Both the position numbers and the translations under genes were made by a program. 64,000 nucleotides of DNA from Lutraria lutraria (lineage: Eukaryota; Mollusca; Bivalvia; Venerida; Mactridae), in NCBI GenBank assembly GCA_964023205.1, contig OZ026842.1:37339501-37403500 (forward strand), written 5' to 3'. Under the pieces are notes generated by a model, which was given only the letters and a program-made list of their open reading frames with translations, made no database searches and was not told the origin of the DNA. Shown piece by piece: positions 27,126-40,652 of the stretch; positions within the stretch are counted from its first letter, which is position 1, and the number at the start of each line of letters is the position of its first letter.

Positions 27126-30100
27126 AGATTTGTTACAAAGCCAAATTTAATGATTTTTTATAGTCTCCTGAAAAATCCTGTGATGTTGCTGTGATCAGAT
27201 TTTTTCTATAGTCCCAAGGCTTTACTAAAATATTTTATTTACATGCTGGGCCATCCTTAAACAAATGCTTGTTTGCTGTAACCCGACCCAGAAAATTTTC
27301 AGTGGGTGGGTAGGTAGGTAGAATTTTTTTTTTACAATTTATTTTTACATTTAACCCAAGATACATGCTATTTTCTATGAGAACACATTTCTGAGCGGCC
27401 AAAAAGAGTTCAGAAGAAGCCAAAAAGTTCGGAAGAGGCAAAAAAAATTGGGTGAGGCCTTTTTTGGTTAGTAGGTACTAGGTAGCGTTATGGCAAACGT
27501 TTGTTTTTAAGGATGTCCCTGGTTTAAATATGTTGCTGTTGTTTCTTATTGTTGGGTTTATAATGTAGACTTTAGACTCAACTTAACTAACTAGTATCCA
27601 GCAAATCGTCTCGAAATGTCTTTTCAGTTGATATACATGTACATGTTTAGAATATACATACCATATTGATGAGAAGTCATGACATAAATATTTATTGAAT
27701 TTTCTTCATATACTGGTAGTTACAATTTGAATTTGATGATTTTTTTTTTAAATTATTGTCAAATAAGCTTTAATCATTCCTGAAATTCATAGTACCATTT
27801 TTATATTTTATTCATATATTGAAATGTTGATATGTATTCTAACAGTAAAATGTTTTCTTATCATAGCAGCTATCGCTTTTGCTTTTAGATGCAATCATCA
27901 AATCTAATCATTCATTATCATTTCATAATAACAATATTTAATTTTCAAACAACAATATATCATTGGTGTAATTTCATATTGGCTACAGTATTTGCCTCAT
28001 GAATATTGTTAATTCATTTTTTTGTCATTATTTAAGTGTCCTTGCCCATAAACTGTCTTTTTTATGAAGAGTTTCTGGATGTAGTGATACTGTTGAACAA
28101 TCATGTGTGTTGGGTTACGCATACAAAATACAATTATTATTATATACCTGTAGTTAAATGATTTATTGTAGATTTTTTTGTTTGTTTGCTGTCTGGTTCT
28201 ATTTTTAAATTATACAGTACACTGAGCCTATTCAAAAATATGTTTAAAAAATCGGGTTTAAAGCCTGTTTTCAGAATTGTTTCAATTTAATACCAGAAGG
28301 TAGACAATAATCATATCAAGGTTTCCTGAATTCTATACCTGTGCTTATCTTGTTCTCCATCTTTTACTGCCAATTCCACCACTTGAATGATAAGCAATTG
28401 ACAGCGAATGGCATCAAAAAAATTGTCTCCGAGAACAAGTGCTGCATCTTGGGTTTCGAATTCATGAACATGATAGTATGTGCCCATAAACATTACACTC
28501 TACCAAATGATCTAACCTGGAATATAAAGATTGTTCAATAATGCAAACACGCTGTATAGGAGTGTGAACCACTCATTGATTAAATCTAATGCAAAGAGTA
28601 TATTTTTGTTAAATGTTGCTCAACGAGTCTTGAGTTTTTAAGTAAGTTCAGAGTACTTCCTACATGAAATATTTTTGAAATTTCCATGACTGTAAATCAT
28701 TTTTGCAATAACTATTTTTATATAGTCTTAATAGTGTTAGTGCCATAAAAGTTTAGTCACTTTGTGTATAGAGATATCTTTGTTTTTTGTTGTCTGGTGA
28801 CGTATTTATCATTGTTTTAGTTTAATCTTAAATCTTCTAGTTGCCAATTATTTTTTATTTAAATTTTCAGTGAGTTATTTGTTAGTGAATAATTTAATAT
28901 GTTGTAATATATTTAGTCTCTGAGAGAAGACTGAAACCTATTTTGCTTGTGATGAAATAGCTTTAACAGTTTGTTAATACTATGATTGGGAAGATAGATC
29001 TTGTCTTATTTTCTCTTCCTCAGGTTACTTAATGAAACCTGTCCTTAATTGATGACTTTTTTCACATTTTGCCCCTCATGACATGCTGGATCTGAGGTCA
29101 GGGACTTTAATCCATAAACAAGCTTACTTATTTATATCAAGAGTTGTTGCCCCTTAATTTACTTTAAGTGCTTTTGACATATAATGCCAGGTCTTGCCAC
29201 TTTAGGGCAAGATTTTCAGCCACATTCCACTTGCTAGTAAGTATATATTTCACCCTATAATTCTTTATGACATGAGTTGTTGCCCCTTGATTAAATGTCA
29301 TTGTCTTATTGACATACACTGTCTGGCCCTTTTTTATGCCTTTTTTGGATTGGGTATCCAATCATGTTCCTTTAGTTAGATAGAATATATATTTTCCCCA
29401 GAGAAAGAAAAAATTATCCCATTGAATTAAAAAAAAAGCAAAAAATATTTTATTGATCGTATCCAGAAATATTGATGATCCACATATTTAGAAAGTTTGT
29501 TATAAAAATTCTGTATTAAGGGTTTCATTATATTTAAATTATTCCTACCAAAAGGAGCCAATACCTGTTCCTCCAACCCATAGAAAAGGGCTCAATACAG
29601 TAATTACTGTTTTAAACATGACTATATATATTTTTATGTATATTTTTTAACTTCCATTTCAGATTTTGACTTTCTTTATATTTTTTGTTGTTGTTTTTTG
29701 TTAGTGATACTGATTTTTTCATCTTTTGATAAGTCATTAATCTTACTTAAAATTAATGCAAGTTGGGGTCACTTTTAAACTTTCCAAAAATGTTTTATCC
29801 TCAACAAAACAGTAATATGTTAGCAACAAAATTTGAACTAGTAAAATGGACACTTAAGTTACAATGTAATTATCTAAGGTAATATTCCGAATGACGGTGA
29901 TATTAAGCAGCAAAATAAGGTCCCAACTTGTCATATATGTAACTCTAACATGCTTTATATTTATATACATGTATGTCACTTTTGCAAATTTAAGTATTAA
30001 TAACCAAGGCATGTTGCTTATAATTCTGTTTATGCAAGATATATGGTACTGAGTAACAACATTCATAATTTTGTAATAGTAAATAATCCAGAAATAAAAT

Positions 30101-30224
30101 CAGGTTTGTTCAGTTTGAGTGACCCTGGTAGAAATGAAAGCCTATTTAGTTTGTCGTTTCGTCTGTTTTTATTCAGTTTGCAAATTAACTCTCATAACAG
30201 AGTTGTCATTTACTTGTATGCAAA
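27126..30224 (+). other. 3' flank of the SLC16 gene; no gene recognised
   Basis: AT-rich sequence with polyadenylation-type signals and a MITE fragment near 27280-27490. A short minus-strand open frame at 28311-28493 has some protein-like composition (segments MFMGTYYHVHEFETQDA and IRCQLLIIQVVELAV), but I cannot assign it to a family or find convincing exon borders. Confidence 0.4.
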
Positions 30225-30920
30225 GGTAACCAAATAACAAAATTCACCTGTTTACAAAGGTAACCATATAACAAAAGTTGCCTGTTTACAAAGGTAACCA
30301 TATAACAAAATTCACCTGTTTACAAAGGTAACCAAATAACAAAATTCACCTGTTTACAAAGGTAACTATATAACAAAATTCACCAGTTTACAAAGGTAAC
30401 CATATAACAAAATTCACCTGTTTACAAAGGTAACCATATAACAAAATTCACCTGTTTACAAAGGTAACCATATAACAAAATTCACCTGTTTACGAAGGTA
30501 ACCATATAACAAAATTCACCTGTTTACAAAGGTAACCATATAACAAAATTCACCTGTTTACAAAGGTAACCATATAACAAAATTCACCTGTTTACAAAGG
30601 TAACCATATAACAAAATTCACCTGTTTACAAAGGTAACCATATAACAAAAGTTGCCTGTTTACAAAAGTAACCGTACAATGAAAGTTGCCAGTTTACAAA
30701 GGTAACCATAATAGAAGTTGCCTGTTTACAGAAGTAACCATATAACAAAAGTTGCCTGTTTACAGAAGTGAACATATAACAAAAGTTGCCTGTTTACAAA
30801 GGAAGCCATATAACAAATTCGCTTGTTTATAAACAGTTACCATAATATAACAAAGGTCATAATGTGGGCAAAGGTCACCATGTAACAAAGGCTGCCTACC
30901 ATATGAACAAAGGTAATTTG
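30225..30920. repeat. 34-bp minisatellite (AACAAAATTCACCTGTTTAC units)
   Basis: About 20 head-to-tail copies of a 34-bp unit read CCATATAACAAAATTCACCT followed by GTTTACAAAGGTAA. They become divergent (GTTGCC variant) toward the right end. There are no unique spacers, so it is not a CRISPR array. Confidence 0.9.
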
Positions 30921-31199
30921 CTGCCAAAGATCACCATGTGACAAGACGAAGACTGCACTCTTTTAGTATTCCTGTATTTGTAGTAGATCAACATTTATAT
31001 GACTGTTCAATGGTTCATACCACGTGACCTGGTGTAAGTATTAATTGGGTTATCCATTACAAACATTCAAAGAACGTTATTAAACTTGTAACTTATACAG
31101 AATGATGTCGGTAGCTCTTGACCCGAGTGTAATCATTAGTTGACAGCCAACTTCAAACAAAATTGTTTAAAACCATGTCAACAATCATAGTATGACCAG

Positions 31200-31880
31200 G
31201 TAGTTTTACAGGGTGTCCCAAAGGAAAGGTAACACTTTCATACATGTTTAATATCCTTTCGAATTGCAGATGAATACATGATAGATATGTAGATCAAAGA
31301 TGTAAGTTACCTAACTCCCAGATAAATATGTTTAGCGTAAACAATGTTTGTTTCTGGTTACATGAACTACTAATTAATATACCCCCCCCCCCCCTACGTG
31401 GCCATAGACGTTTTATTAAACCCCAGGAACAGTACATGCATTTTCTTACTTTTTTACCTTTCCACACGTTTCTAAGAACAAAAGATCCCCTACCGGCCTA
31501 CCCTATTTTTAATAAGCGCTTAAACAGAAATAAATATTTATTTAGGCCTTAATGTTTATAAATCATTAAGTACTGTGATTTGATTTCAATTGATCTCAAT
31601 TACAGTACGTCACTTACAAATTAAGGAGTAATTGTTTATAGATTAATAATGATTTATATTCGGAAGGTAGCCTAAGACAGTGCCGGTATACCCGCTGCTG
31701 TGCTCCATCCAAAACGTAAACAAAAAGCCGCCATCTTGGATGAAAAAGGTAATTTTTTGCTTATTTCTTCGATTTCGCTTTTCTTTCAAATTTCTGCTAT
31801 AGCAAAGAACAAACCAACAATGAAGATATAATACTGTTAAACAAGCTAAAACGTAGCAAATTTTCTAATACAAGGGTCCA
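31200..31880. repeat. mixed dispersed repeat fragments and poly-C tract
   Basis: It contains TGTTTGTTTCTGGTTA and ACCTTTCCACA segments shared with the MITE at 18601-18781, and a run of C at about 31382-31394. No gene was recognised. Confidence 0.45.
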
Positions 31881-33460
31881 TAACTCTTAAAGGTGTAGTC
31901 CGATTCCACCCATAACTGAGCTTGTCCAATACCATGAGGTCATACACATTCATTGTAAATGTGATTAGGATCGGTGAATAAATGAAGGCGCTAGAGTGTA
32001 AACAAGCTGGAATATAGCAAATTTTCCAAGTCAAGGGCCCATTACTCTTGAAGTTCTGGTTCGATTCCACTCATAATCGAAATTGTTCAAGATCTTTTGG
32101 TTATACACATTTACTGAAAATATGATTAGGATTGGTGAATAAATGAATGCGATGGAGTGTAAACAAACTCAAGTATAGCAAATTTTCTAAGTCAAGGGCA
32201 CATAACTCTTGAAGTTCAGGTCCGATTCCGCCCATAATCGAACTTGTCCAAGATCTGTTGGTTATACTCATTGAATGAAAATATTATTAGGATCGGTGAA
32301 TAAATGAAGGCGCTAGAGTGTAAACAAGCTAAAATATAGCAAATTTTCAAAGTCAAGGGCCCATAACTCTTGAAGTTCTGGTTCGATTCCACTCATAATC
32401 GAAATTGTTCAAGATCTTTTGGTTATACACATTTACTGAAAATATGATTAGGATTGGTGAATAAATGAATGCGATGGAGTGTAAACAAACTCAAGTATAG
32501 CAAATTTTCTAAGTCAAGGGCACATAACTCTTGAAGTTCAGGTCCGATTCCGCCCATAATCGAACTAGTCCAAGATCTGTTGGTTATACTCATTGAATGA
32601 AAATATTATTAGGATCGGTGAATAAATGAAGGCGCTAGAGTGTAAACAAGCTAAAATATAGCAAATTTTCAAAGTCAAGGGCCCATAACTCTTGAAGTTC
32701 TGGTTCGATTCCACTCATAATCGAAATTGTTCAAGATCTTTTGGTTATACACATTTACTGAAAATATGATTAGGATTGGTGAATAAATGAATGCGATGGA
32801 GTGTAAACAAACTCAAGTATAGCAAATTTTCTAAGTCAAGGGCACATAACTCTTGAAGTTCAGGTCCGATTCCGCCCATAATCGAACTTGTCCAAGATCT
32901 GTTGGTTATACTCATTGAATGAAAATATTATTAGGATCGGTGAATAAATGAAGGCGCTAGAGTGTAAACAAGCTAAAATATAGCAAATTTTCAAAGTCAA
33001 GGGCCCATAACTCTTGAAGTTCTGGTTCGATTCCACTCATAATCGAAATTGTTCAAGATCTTTTGGTTATACACATTTACTGAAAATATGATTAGGATTG
33101 GTGAATAAATGAATGCGATGGAGTGTAAACAAACTCAAGTATAGCAAATTTTCTAAGTCAAGGGCACATAACTCTTGAAGTTCAGGTCCGATTCCGCCTA
33201 TAATTGAACTTGTCCAAGATATTTTGGTTATACACATTTACGGAAAATATTATTAGGATTGGTGAATAAATGAAGGCGCTAGAGTGTAAACAAGCTAAAT
33301 ATAGCAAATTTTGTAATTCAAGGGCCCCGTAACTCTAGAAGTTATTGTCCGATTTTGCCCATAATCGAACTTAGCCGAGACATTGTGGCCATATGCATTT
33401 TGAGCAAGTTTAATCACGATTCGTTAAAAGCTGCGGATGCTAAAGTGTAAACAAACTAAT
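31880..33460. repeat. satellite-like array of 161-bp monomers in 322-bp dimers
   Basis: The anchor GTGTAAACAA recurs at about 31996, 32157, 32318, 32480 and 32640. Alternate monomers carry GGCGCTAGAGTGTAAACAAGC or GCGATGGAGTGTAAACAAAC, so neighbours differ while every second unit is almost identical. The right edge runs into GGACGGACGACGGG and a TCACCTGATGAATCAGGTGA hairpin, typical of an interspersed element end. Confidence 0.85.
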
Positions 33461-33963
33461 TGTGGACGGACGACGGGTCGACATTCAACGATCCTAAAAG
33501 CTCACCTGATGAATCAGGTGAGCTAAAAACATCATAACAACTTTAATCTTCGATCTTTTTCTTGTGATATATTAGTTATATGAGACCAACATTTGTAAGA
33601 AACATATATAAACCATAGGCACTCGATTCCGTGATTTTTATACGTTTAAAGACGTTACTTTTCAATTTCACTCATCAAACAACGCAAATCTGTCGAAAGA
33701 AAAAATCTTCATTTTTTCGCTTATTGAGTGTATAAAAAACACCAAGGTAGTGAACTCGCCATTTTTTCGTTTGACGGAAGTGACACAATAAGCGTTGGTC
33801 CCGGCTTTCCTTCTAAAAGCTGTCAAAACGTTTAAAGTTTGGACACACTATAACGAAAGCAAGGTTCCCGGAAAGCACGTGCAGATTAGAAGGAATGCCA
33901 GGATCCACGCTTGTTTTCGTCACTTACGTCAATCGAAAAGATGGCGACCGCTCTACCATGGTC

Positions 33964-33990
33964 AATGTGTACACTACGGTAGCGCTATGC
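33964..33990. promoter_or_regulatory. 27-bp element identical to that near the CFAP300 start
   Basis: Exact repeat of 11415-11441, here with no recognised gene beside it. This favours a transposon remnant over a gene-specific promoter, but does not prove it. Confidence 0.3.
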
Positions 33991-34590
33991 GCATTAAGTT
34001 CAAAATATGAATGATAACTAATATTTACAAGTATCACAAACCATAGTTACGTTTATCAAACGTCTGGAAGCTGTATTAAACTGTTTTAATCTTTGCACTT
34101 GAGTAGATAATAATTTCTTAATTGATTAATATGGTTGTGTTTCTATAATTGCAAGTATTTAACTTCTGTAGAGCAACAAACTCTCAACAATAACAGAATT
34201 GACATTTTCAATAAGCACTTTGACTTTATACACACGTATACATTGTATATGTTTCCAGTTTGTTCTTATTTCTTGTCTATTGAAATTTGGAAAATGTATC
34301 GCATAAAATGTGCCGAAAAGCTCAATTTATTGCAATAACATCCAAGTATGCAGTGAACAACTCCTCGACTTTTGCTTCCCAAAAAACAATTGCTGCTTTG
34401 TAGAGGTCGCAATATTTATATTCAAAATACGCAGATAAATGAGTCAAACAAAATCATTTAACTTTTATTCCATGTAATTATATACATGTACTTATAAGAA
34501 TAGAGCCTTTTGTGCACTTGCTCACTTCTATAAACAGAGCTGGTATTACATACACACGACCTGCATCAAAGATAGAACGAAGGTCCACAG

Positions 34591-37500
34591 TATGGAACGC
34601 CTCCACTGACTTTTATCGTGCATTTTTACTTCGTTATGTATGAAACTTAGTTTGTAATGCATAATGGTAATTGGTTTTGTGCAAAATGCAATTCGTCGTG
34701 TGGAAATATCACTTTGTCATGTGCAAAAATCAGTTTGTTATGTCGAAACATCAATTCGTTGTGGAGTTTTAACAGTTTGTTATGTTTATTTTCATTTCGT
34801 TCTGCTCAAAAGTCATTTCGTTCTGCACACACGTCATTTTGTTCTGCCGAAAGTTATTTCGTTCTGCACAAACGGCATTTCGTTCTGCACAAACGTCATT
34901 TCGTTCTGCTCAAACGTGATTTCGTTCTGTCCAAAGTCATTTCGTTTTGCTCAAAAGTCATTTCGTTCTGCACAAACGTCATTTCGTTCTGCTCAAACGT
35001 GATTTCGTTCTGTCCAAAGTCATTTCGTTTTGCTCAAAAGTCATTTCGTTCTGCACAAACGTCATTTCGTTCTGCACAAAAGTCATTTCGTTCTGCCAAA
35101 AGTCATTTCGTTCTGCACAAAAGTCATTTCGTTCTGCGCAAAAGTCAATTTGTTATATTGTTACATCCACGGGGAGGGGAATCTCGTAACTTTCGATAGT
35201 AATCAAAATGAGTGATGGCGACTGCTGAGACTCGGTGAGTTCATTATTTTGTATATTTTAGGTGACAATCATATACACATACTTTCTGCAAATAGCGGTA
35301 CTTATAGTACGTTCTCGTACGTTCTATATGGTTTTCGAAATCTTTGTTTTGATTGAATTGTGTCAAAATTGCAAGTCCAGCCTTAGTTAACCACACGATT
35401 CATAATAAACTGGTACTAAAATGAATGAAAATAGTTTTTTTCTTCACAAAATCAAACAAACTTTTGTCAATAATTCTCGTATCTAAGTCCATCTAAAATT
35501 GCATTGACTTGTAAATGTCCATTGCAGATGCATAGTAAGTAAAACGAGCATGTTTATAATGTTTATATCATGTTCATTCCCCCTTCATTTTTCTGTTTGT
35601 TTCTTATGCTTTTGTAGTATAAATTATCATGACCGTTTTGTCGGTTTTATCAAAAGTAAAAACAATATGACAGAAATGTGTGTTACAGTATTGTTCAATT
35701 CAAAGGTAAATAGCTTGTGTTACTACATTGTACTTGAGTTTTAAATACCTGTTTACATTTTAAGTATTAAAGTATTTGCATGTTTTGAACTGTTTCAGGA
35801 TGGACACTTTGCATGGATGTAAAGCATGCGGAAACAATTCAGAAGTACGTCGAGAGAAGCCACACTGGCCAATCACCATACAAGTGCTGCGGGGATCTGT
35901 TATACACTAACATATACGTGTAGATGTGATACCTGCAACATGAGTATTCACCGGAAGAAACAATTTGAAGATCACATGACCAGCACAGAGGACAGAAGAA
36001 CCATGACTGTCCCTGACACAGCATTCAAGGCGATAAGCGCAGTAGTAGTGTGCTTCACAAACATTGTTTTAATAGTTATGAGAAATTGTGAATTGTTTTA
36101 TTTTATAACTGTTTAATTGGACAAGTTAACGTACATCGGAGATTAAACTGATATTTTACTCTTTTAGATCACATGTATACAAATTCATAAATGTATACTT
36201 TTTCTAGTCGTGCTAGTGAATCTAGTACATGTATTTCAATTTCTTACATATTGTACGAAGATCTACATGATATCTTTTATCTTGTGATTTATAGATTTGA
36301 ATTTAGAACGGACATAAAGGTCTAAAAATAATATATTGTTCTTTTGTACCCTTTTTATTGTCAGTTGACATGTTCACCTTATCTGTGATTAAGATATGAT
36401 TCAAATCTGTGATTACTGTACTTTTTTTATTTTATCGGAATGATAATTTGATAATAAACGTGATATAACATGTTTTGGACATTTCACATTTATTCCACAT
36501 TTCTAATAGCGTATATTTTATAACAGTGTGCTATCTTAAGATATAAAAAGGATTTTATGGGATCGTTTTCTTGCAATAGGGGTTCTTCGACTTCTGCATG
36601 TGTGTCTTGGTCCTCATCTTTCTGCAATTATAAATAGAATATATTAGTGCAGAGGATTTGCCCTTTCACTGGTATTGATGAAAGTAATGCAAAAATATCT
36701 GTAGCAAACGAAAAATAAGACAATACGACTCCACTATTTGTACTCATGATAAATCAAGTAATCTTAAGTCAGTAAGTGTATTGCTGAATAAATTGTAGCA
36801 AAAAGTATTTCATTGTTATATCGCCGATATTAGTAATGTGAACCAGTCGGGGTTTGAAACAGGTACCCCTAGAATGCAATCTGACGCTCTACCGACTGAG
36901 CTATTTAAACCGCCCCGAAAAACAAACATAGGCTTGCGTGATCACGATTAATGTCTAATTTAATTAATATATATATTAGTTCATTCTTAATATTTGATTT
37001 TCTGACACCGTTGGCTGACGCCAACCATGGACCTGTAAACGGTTTTAACAAGGAGAAAGGAATAGTACCGCTATTTGCAGAATGTGTGCGCATACGATTG
37101 GATAGGTTTTGGTTTTGGAAACGCTTGTCACCTAAAATAAACAAAAATAATGAACTTACCGAGCCTCAGCAGTCGCTATCACTTGTTTTGATTACTATCC
37201 AAAGTCACGTGATTCCACTCCCCATGTATGAATTGACATTTGCACACAACGAAATGACTTTTGCGCAGAACGAAATGACGTTTGTGCAGAACGAAATGAC
37301 TTTTGCGCGGAACAAAATGACGTTTGTGCAGAACGAAATGATTTTGCGCAGAACGAAATAACGTTTGGGCAGAACGAAATGACTTTTGCGCAGAACGAAA
37401 TAACGTTTGGGCAGAACGAAATGACTTTTGCGCAGAACGAAAGACGTTTGGGCAGAACGAAATGACGTTTGTGCAGAACGAAATGACTTTTGAGCAGAAC

Positions 37501-37994
37501 GAAATAACTTTCGCCAGAAGGAAATGACGTTTGAGCAGAACGAAATGACTTTGAGCAGAACGAAAGACGTTTGTGCAGAACGAAATGACTTTTGAGCAGA
37601 ACGAAATAACTTTCGGTAGAACAAAATGACGTTTGTGCAGAACGAAATTACTTTTGAGCAGAACGAAATAACTTTCGTCAGAAGGAAATGACGTTTGAGC
37701 AGAACGAAATGACTTTGAGCAGAACGAAAGACGTTTGGGCAGAACGAAATGACTTTGAGCAGAACGAAATGACGTTTGTGCAAAATGAAATGACTTTTGA
37801 GCAGAACGAAATGAAAATGAACATAACAAACTGTTAAAACCCCACAACGAATTGATGTTTCGACATAACAAACTGATATTTCCACACGACGAATTGCGTT
37901 TTACACAGAACGAATTACCATAATGCATTACAAACTTAGTGTAATTCATAACGAAGTGAAAATGCACGACAAAAGTCAGTGGAGGCGTTCCATA
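34591..37994. mobile_element. fold-back transposon with 21-bp-repeat arms and 6-bp target duplication
   Basis: The left end TATGGAACGCCTCCACTGAC at 34591 is matched by its complement ending at 37994, and CCACAG duplicates flank both ends (34585-34590 and 37995-38000). The terminal 200 bp or so of each arm are ordinary inverted sequence. The inner arms are tandem 21-bp units (CAGAACGAAATGACTTTTGCG type): 34795-35150 on one strand, 37245-37820 on the other. Such repeat-built arms are the hallmark of fold-back elements. Because 21 is a multiple of 3, all frames stay open and give long spurious ORFs. The centre (35215-37180) holds no recognised transposase. Confidence 0.8.
35799..36050 (+). other. 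possible captured zinc-finger exon inside the fold-back element
   Basis: A TTTCAG acceptor-like site precedes GC-richer sequence. One frame reads CDTCNMSIHRKKQFEDHMTS, resembling a U1/matrin-type zinc finger (CxxC...H) whose last His is missing; another frame reads through the first half. It looks like a decayed host exon carried by the transposon (inference). Confidence 0.25.
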
Positions 37995-38162
37995 CCACAG
38001 CATTTAAGTTAATTAATGTATACACAAGACATTATCTTACGCGTATAATTTAGTACGTAAATAAAGTATTAAAGTCCCATAAGCATATACATTTATTGGT
38101 CCTAATAGTTTCTGTTGGTTCTATAACAGAGTAATCCGGTGTGTTTTCCTCCCGTGCATACT

Positions 38163-40457
38163 CACTGGGGGCCAACGACGTATCACGAGAGGCGGTTCGC
38201 ATCGAAAACATGTGTATGTTATGCAACGACAAACGACACATGTTATGTACACATAACATGGTTAAAAAGCTAAGGACGACATTTTCGTAGTTAGTGACAT
38301 TGTATTTTGCTGGAATATCATATTCCAAGCACGAAACATGGTGAGTAGAAACGTTTAATACTATTAAACAGTTGTATGCAGTTAATTGAGTACCAATTAC
38401 GTATGAATTAAGCTCAAAAGTTAGGGATGTTCGTAGACAGTCTTGTTTTGGTAGATTTTTCATTCAAATATTTTTCGTGAGTATCATTTCTTATACTTAC
38501 TGGGTAAGGTTTACTTATTCAATCTTTTTGTCTTCATTAGAAATGTTCTGTATGTGTAATAAGCACATATGAACGGGTTTTTTTGCATACTACGACTGTG
38601 TTTGTTTCTCACAGAGTGTGTGTATGGTGCTAAACGAAGGTCACTATTCATGTGTACGTTGCTCACTGAAGTCAAAATCAATTTCAGGATACAGACCACG
38701 CGGTGTGTATGTACTGCCGGTCACCATCTTCCAGCATTTTAGAAACGCAATGACACTGATCAAACTCCAGCATATAGAGCGTTACGTTCATAAAGGAAGC
38801 AGATGACAGAGGTACAACTAAATATCACAATGCAACTTAAAATGAAGGACCATTACGTTATCTACAACATCGACGACATGACAACGATCACGGAAACTGG
38901 AAAAATTAATACCTACAAATAATCCAACAAGTGACAGACCAATATGGAAATTTCTTAAAGTGAACACACCAACTAAGTCTGTCCATTGCCAATTGTTCCT
39001 GAACATGCGGAATCCGGGATGTACAGAAGTTTCTAAACCAGATGGTGCTGAACTGACGGAACAATTGGACACAACTATACTATGCTCAGACTTTTTAAAA
39101 AGTAGATCTAACGTTTCCGATGAAACAATAAAAGAGACCGTAGTACAATTACAAAAGCTTCTTCAATCCATCACATCTACTCTAATTATACCCCTATCAC
39201 ACTAGGGCAACGATTGCACTACACCCACCGCGTCCTGACAGAACGTTAGCAAATGAATGCATTTTGTTATTGTACACCTGACAAGCCATTTGGATGCTGA
39301 AATTGCCGTTTTCTAAATAAGAAATAGAAGAAAAAGAAACATGAAGCAACTTAGATTATGTTGCGCTAGTGCATGACTATCAGCAGAAAGAAGACTTCTG
39401 TTTGGCCATCATGATCAGTAAAATATAAATGGACACATATGATACAGTATACATAACGGAGCTAGTGAATGCAATGAGGACGTTATTGGGACCTAGGGAG
39501 AGCGCAGTTCAGTCTGCATGGACGTAGTGAGCACATAATTTGGGCGTAGTATTAACGCAATAGACCTTGTGACAACGGGAAGCTGCACGTGTAATGAACT
39601 TACTGGCAACGTGATAGACGCAGTGAGAACCTGGCAAAGACATTGTAAGGGCGTAGTGCGAGCCTGAGTGCATCATTTCTTTTCGAGTTTGACCCCGTCC
39701 CTGCCACGGCCATCAAAATTTTCAGGACGTGATAGGAACTTTGCGAGCGTGGTGCGGACGTGCTCTGGTGTGATGGGGGCATTATAACTGACCGTAGACG
39801 TCTTCAAGACTAAATTTATTATAATGCAGTTATTAAACGATAAGACCATCTGAGAATGTTAACTGTTCTCTTTAGACCATCACACATAATTAAATAGATA
39901 ATTGTCAACTGCAAAATATTAATTGATATACACATTTGACTTTAGACTAAAACATCACACACTCTGTTAGTAACATATACATCAAAAAGAGACTTCAGTT
40001 GACACCATACACACTTGTCTAGTGCGAAAGGCCTTGTTATATTAACTTGTATACATTCTATTGAATCTTATAAGCTGTGAGGAGATGCTAAGTTATGTTC
40101 ACAGACATGATGCCTGTATCATGAGTGCTAAATATTTTACAAATGGGTTTCATGTCACAATAATTTTGAGGAAAACTGTTTTTTACACAGAATAACGGAC
40201 TAATCTGGCATAATTTGATGAATGACAACGCAATCATTTTACAGAAAACGCATTTTACAACGGCAAATACAAACTTAATAAAAACAACTAACAAGACAAT
40301 CCAAAAAACTAACATTTCGTCCCCCTGCAGGTCAAACATTTCAAAATGGCATGTGGAGGTCAGAAAACCAGAGACTGTTTACATAAAATTTCGTTGCATA
40401 ACATACACATGTTTTCGATGCGAACCGCCTCTCGTGATACGTCGTTGGCCCCCAGTG
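38163..40457. mobile_element. 2.3-kb TIR DNA transposon with 5-bp target duplication
   Basis: About 67-bp near-perfect terminal inverted repeats start CACTGGGGGCCAACGACG at 38163 and end with the complement at 40457. ATACT is duplicated at 38158-38162 and 40458-40462. No transposase was recognised; short open frames inside (for example 38960-39205) have no family signature. The superfamily is not assigned. A 5-8 bp duplication with CA-starting ends would be compatible with several DDE groups. Confidence 0.75.
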
Positions 40458-40652
40458 ATACTTTATAGCAAAAAAAAATGTTTCCAAAACCACTATCGTA
40501 TTTTTTTCAATATCATTTTGAAAAAAAATCTATTTATAGAACAGCTGTGTTTTCCCGCAGTCATATTATGCACACGGCATTAAGTGACGTCACGCGCTCT
40601 GTATATTTCAATTTTTTTGCATATATTTTTACAACAAAAAGCTCATGGGACT

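Noticed and set aside
30225..30920. CRISPR-like regular repeat array
   Set aside because: Units are directly adjacent with no unique spacers, and the context is animal DNA.
34657..35215. Overlapping long ORFs rich in SFRSAQK/HFVLHKR repeats
   Set aside because: The 21-bp tandem unit keeps every frame open, and the peptides differ only by frame; not coding.
36842..36915. tRNA gene on the minus strand
   Set aside because: A- and B-box-like segments are present, but the acceptor stem does not pair properly; likely a decayed tRNA-derived repeat.
37179..38003. 274- and 226-residue minus-strand ORFs
   Set aside because: Same 21-bp repeat arm in inverted orientation; artefact of the fold-back element.
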